Position numbers and translations under genes: made by a program
Part shown: in pieces, positions 15,522 through 16,678 of the stretch
How positions within the stretch are numbered: position 1 is the first letter of the stretch
How the letters are laid out: each line of letters opens with the position of its first letter
The notes under the pieces: model-generated
Database searches by the model: none
Seen by the model: only the letters and a program-made list of their open reading frames with translations
Told to the model about the DNA's origin: nothing
DNA from: Gemmatimonadota bacterium
Lineage (GTDB): Bacteria > Gemmatimonadota > Gemmatimonadetes > Gemmatimonadales > Gemmatimonadaceae
NCBI GenBank assembly: GCA_016719105.1
Contig: JADKAQ010000018.1
Location: forward strand, 1-16,678
Direction of reading: 5' to 3'
Length of the DNA: 16,678 nt

Positions 15522-16678
15522 TTGTCGACACCTTTTCTCGCGATTCTCCTCGCGAGCGCATGGGCAAGCGTGCCTGTCGTGCTCGCGCAGGTACCCAACT
15601 CCGCATCTTGGGAGGTGGAGTTTCTGATCGGCGACTACGCTGGCTCGCGACGGTCTGCGACCGAAGCATGTAAGCGTGAGGTGTCGCTGGCATGCGTAGC
15701 ATTGGGACGTTTCGAGCTGAATGGCGTGGGTGGCGCATTGGCGATCTAACTCAGCGATCGCTCGATTCCGCACGAAGTGTCCACAAACTCCAGATGCCTG
15801 CGTGGAACTTGGATTCGTCGTCCAGCAAGGCACCATGATGTCGGCACCAGCCCCACGATTCGGCGGCTCGTCTTTTCACTATCGCGTGCAGTCGTGCGTG
15901 GCAGCGCGGCTGTTCGGCTCTAGAGCTCGCGCGAGCGTACGGTCGCGGAGTCGCGCTCGCACCTGATCTGGCTCGCCGGCGGCTCACCGACCTGTGCTCG
16001 CGAGGTACGCGCAGCGCCTGTACCTACCTTGGTATCTTGCTCCTCACTACACGAGGAGGACCTCCAGACTTCGCACGAGCTGACAGCTTGTTTGAGCGAT
16101 CTTGCACTTTGGGTGATTCCCGTGCCTGCGCTGAGTGGGGCTTCGGACTTTCTAGCGGTAGGTCAAGGCCACGCGATCGCAGATCCGGAGATTCAGTGTA
16201 CCAGCAAGCCTGCTCCGGCGGATCCGGTTTGGGCTGTGCCAATCGAGCAGCGGCTCTGGTCCACGGTTACAGCGGAATTCCGGATACGACGCAGGGGCTC
16301 GCGATTGCGCGCCAATGGTGCGCACTCGGTACATCGCGTGCGTGCTTTATCCTGGCACTTGGCGCGCTCTACGGGTGGCAGCAGCGTGCCGACACGGGGG
16401 TCGCTGTTGCGTCCTTCGAACGGACCTGCCGTCTAGCGTGGCTCGCCGATGCGTGCGACCTCGCCTCTCAAGTGGCCCTCGCCCGAGGCGATACCACGAC
16501 GGGGAATAGATTTGCCAGCCGTGCTTGCGAACTCGATGTGGCGCAAGCGTGCTTCCGTCTTGCGTACGATCTGAGACACACCAGACGCGAGTCCGCGAAG
16601 ACTCGAAACTGCCCTTCAGTTCTACGCGCACTCTTGCGCTCTTCGAGACGCCGCAGCGTGCTTCAACTCGGGAGACTC
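15522..16678 (+). pseudogene. Secreted cysteine-rich Sel1-like (TPR-type) repeat protein; frameshifted and 3'-partial
   Basis: The N-terminus, from a TTG at 15522, is a signal peptide, LSTPFLAILLASAWASVPVV then LAQ; the true start could be further upstream in this or another frame. Repeats of the form ACxxLG...A..F...C..G...AC follow: ACKREVSLACVALGRFELNG (frame one), DACVELGFVVQQG (after a change near 15745), then, after another change near 15860, ARLFTIACSRAWQRGCSALE, LTDLCSRGTRSACTYLG, LFERSCTLGDSRACAEWG, VYQQACSGGSGLGCANR, ARQWCALGTSRACFILALG, SFERTCRLAWLADACDLA and ASRACELDVAQACFRLAYDL. A last frame change near 16590 gives YAHSCALRDAAACFNSGD at the window end. The spacing of about 36 residues and paired cysteines resemble Helicobacter cysteine-rich Sel1-like proteins. 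It is probably an extracytoplasmic scaffold; no partner is visible. Confidence 0.7.

Noticed and set aside
15399..15836. A 145-residue minus-strand cysteine-rich frame
   Set aside because: It is antisense to the signal peptide and first repeats of the Sel1-like gene and has no recognisable motif.
1..16678. CRISPR array, tRNA or rRNA genes
   Set aside because: No regularly spaced direct repeats of 24-40 bases and no cloverleaf or rRNA-like conserved stretches were found on reading the window.

Overview
The window is GC-rich, with CG-ending codons, AT-poor intergenic gaps and no tRNA or rRNA gene that I can see. The gene set suggests a free-living, saccharolytic or organotrophic Gram-negative bacterium: secreted BNR-repeat and dockerin proteins, a planctomycete-type cytochrome c with DUF1592 and DUF1552 partners, a carboxypeptidase-regulatory/TonB-plug protein and an alpha-phosphoglucomutase. 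The combination resembles Gemmatimonadota. This is an inference from family content, not a proven assignment.

Layout. (1) 1-1190 (+): 3' part of a BNR-repeat protein with a C-terminal duplicated dockerin-like module, followed by two strong tandem hairpins. (2) 1340-1790 (+): a small c-type cytochrome. (3) 7352-1891 (-): a three-gene operon read right to left, DUF1592-type cytochrome (7352-4890), DUF1552 protein (4863-3872) and ankyrin-repeat protein (3865-1891), with gaps of 26 and 6 bases. (4) 7561-8574 (+): exported HpcH/HpaI-aldolase-like protein. (5) 9450-8602 (-): carboxypeptidase-regulatory plus TonB-plug protein. (6) 9610-11241 (+): phosphoglucomutase, followed immediately by an IS3 remnant (11242-11404). 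(7) 13780-11473 (-): a dockerin-bearing protein and, 27 bases downstream, a lipoprotein with Ig-like and cohesin-like regions; the first gene has lost its 5' end to an IS3-family element (13781-15053). (8) 15522-16678 (+): a secreted cysteine-rich Sel1-like repeat protein running off the end.

Many genes can be read only by joining two or more frames. Family motifs continue cleanly across each break, and several breaks lie at G or C runs. That pattern fits uncorrected sequencing indels better than decay, but the sequence alone cannot settle it. I give each such gene as one locus and state where the frame changes.

The most interesting content is the adjacent dockerin protein and cohesin-like lipoprotein, a possible non-cellulosomal surface-docking pair, with a further dockerin-like tail on the BNR protein 11 kb away. 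Next are the DUF1592/DUF1552/ankyrin operon, and the short word GCCTAAC/GTTAGGC, which occurs nine times and supplies both TTA leucine codons of pgm.
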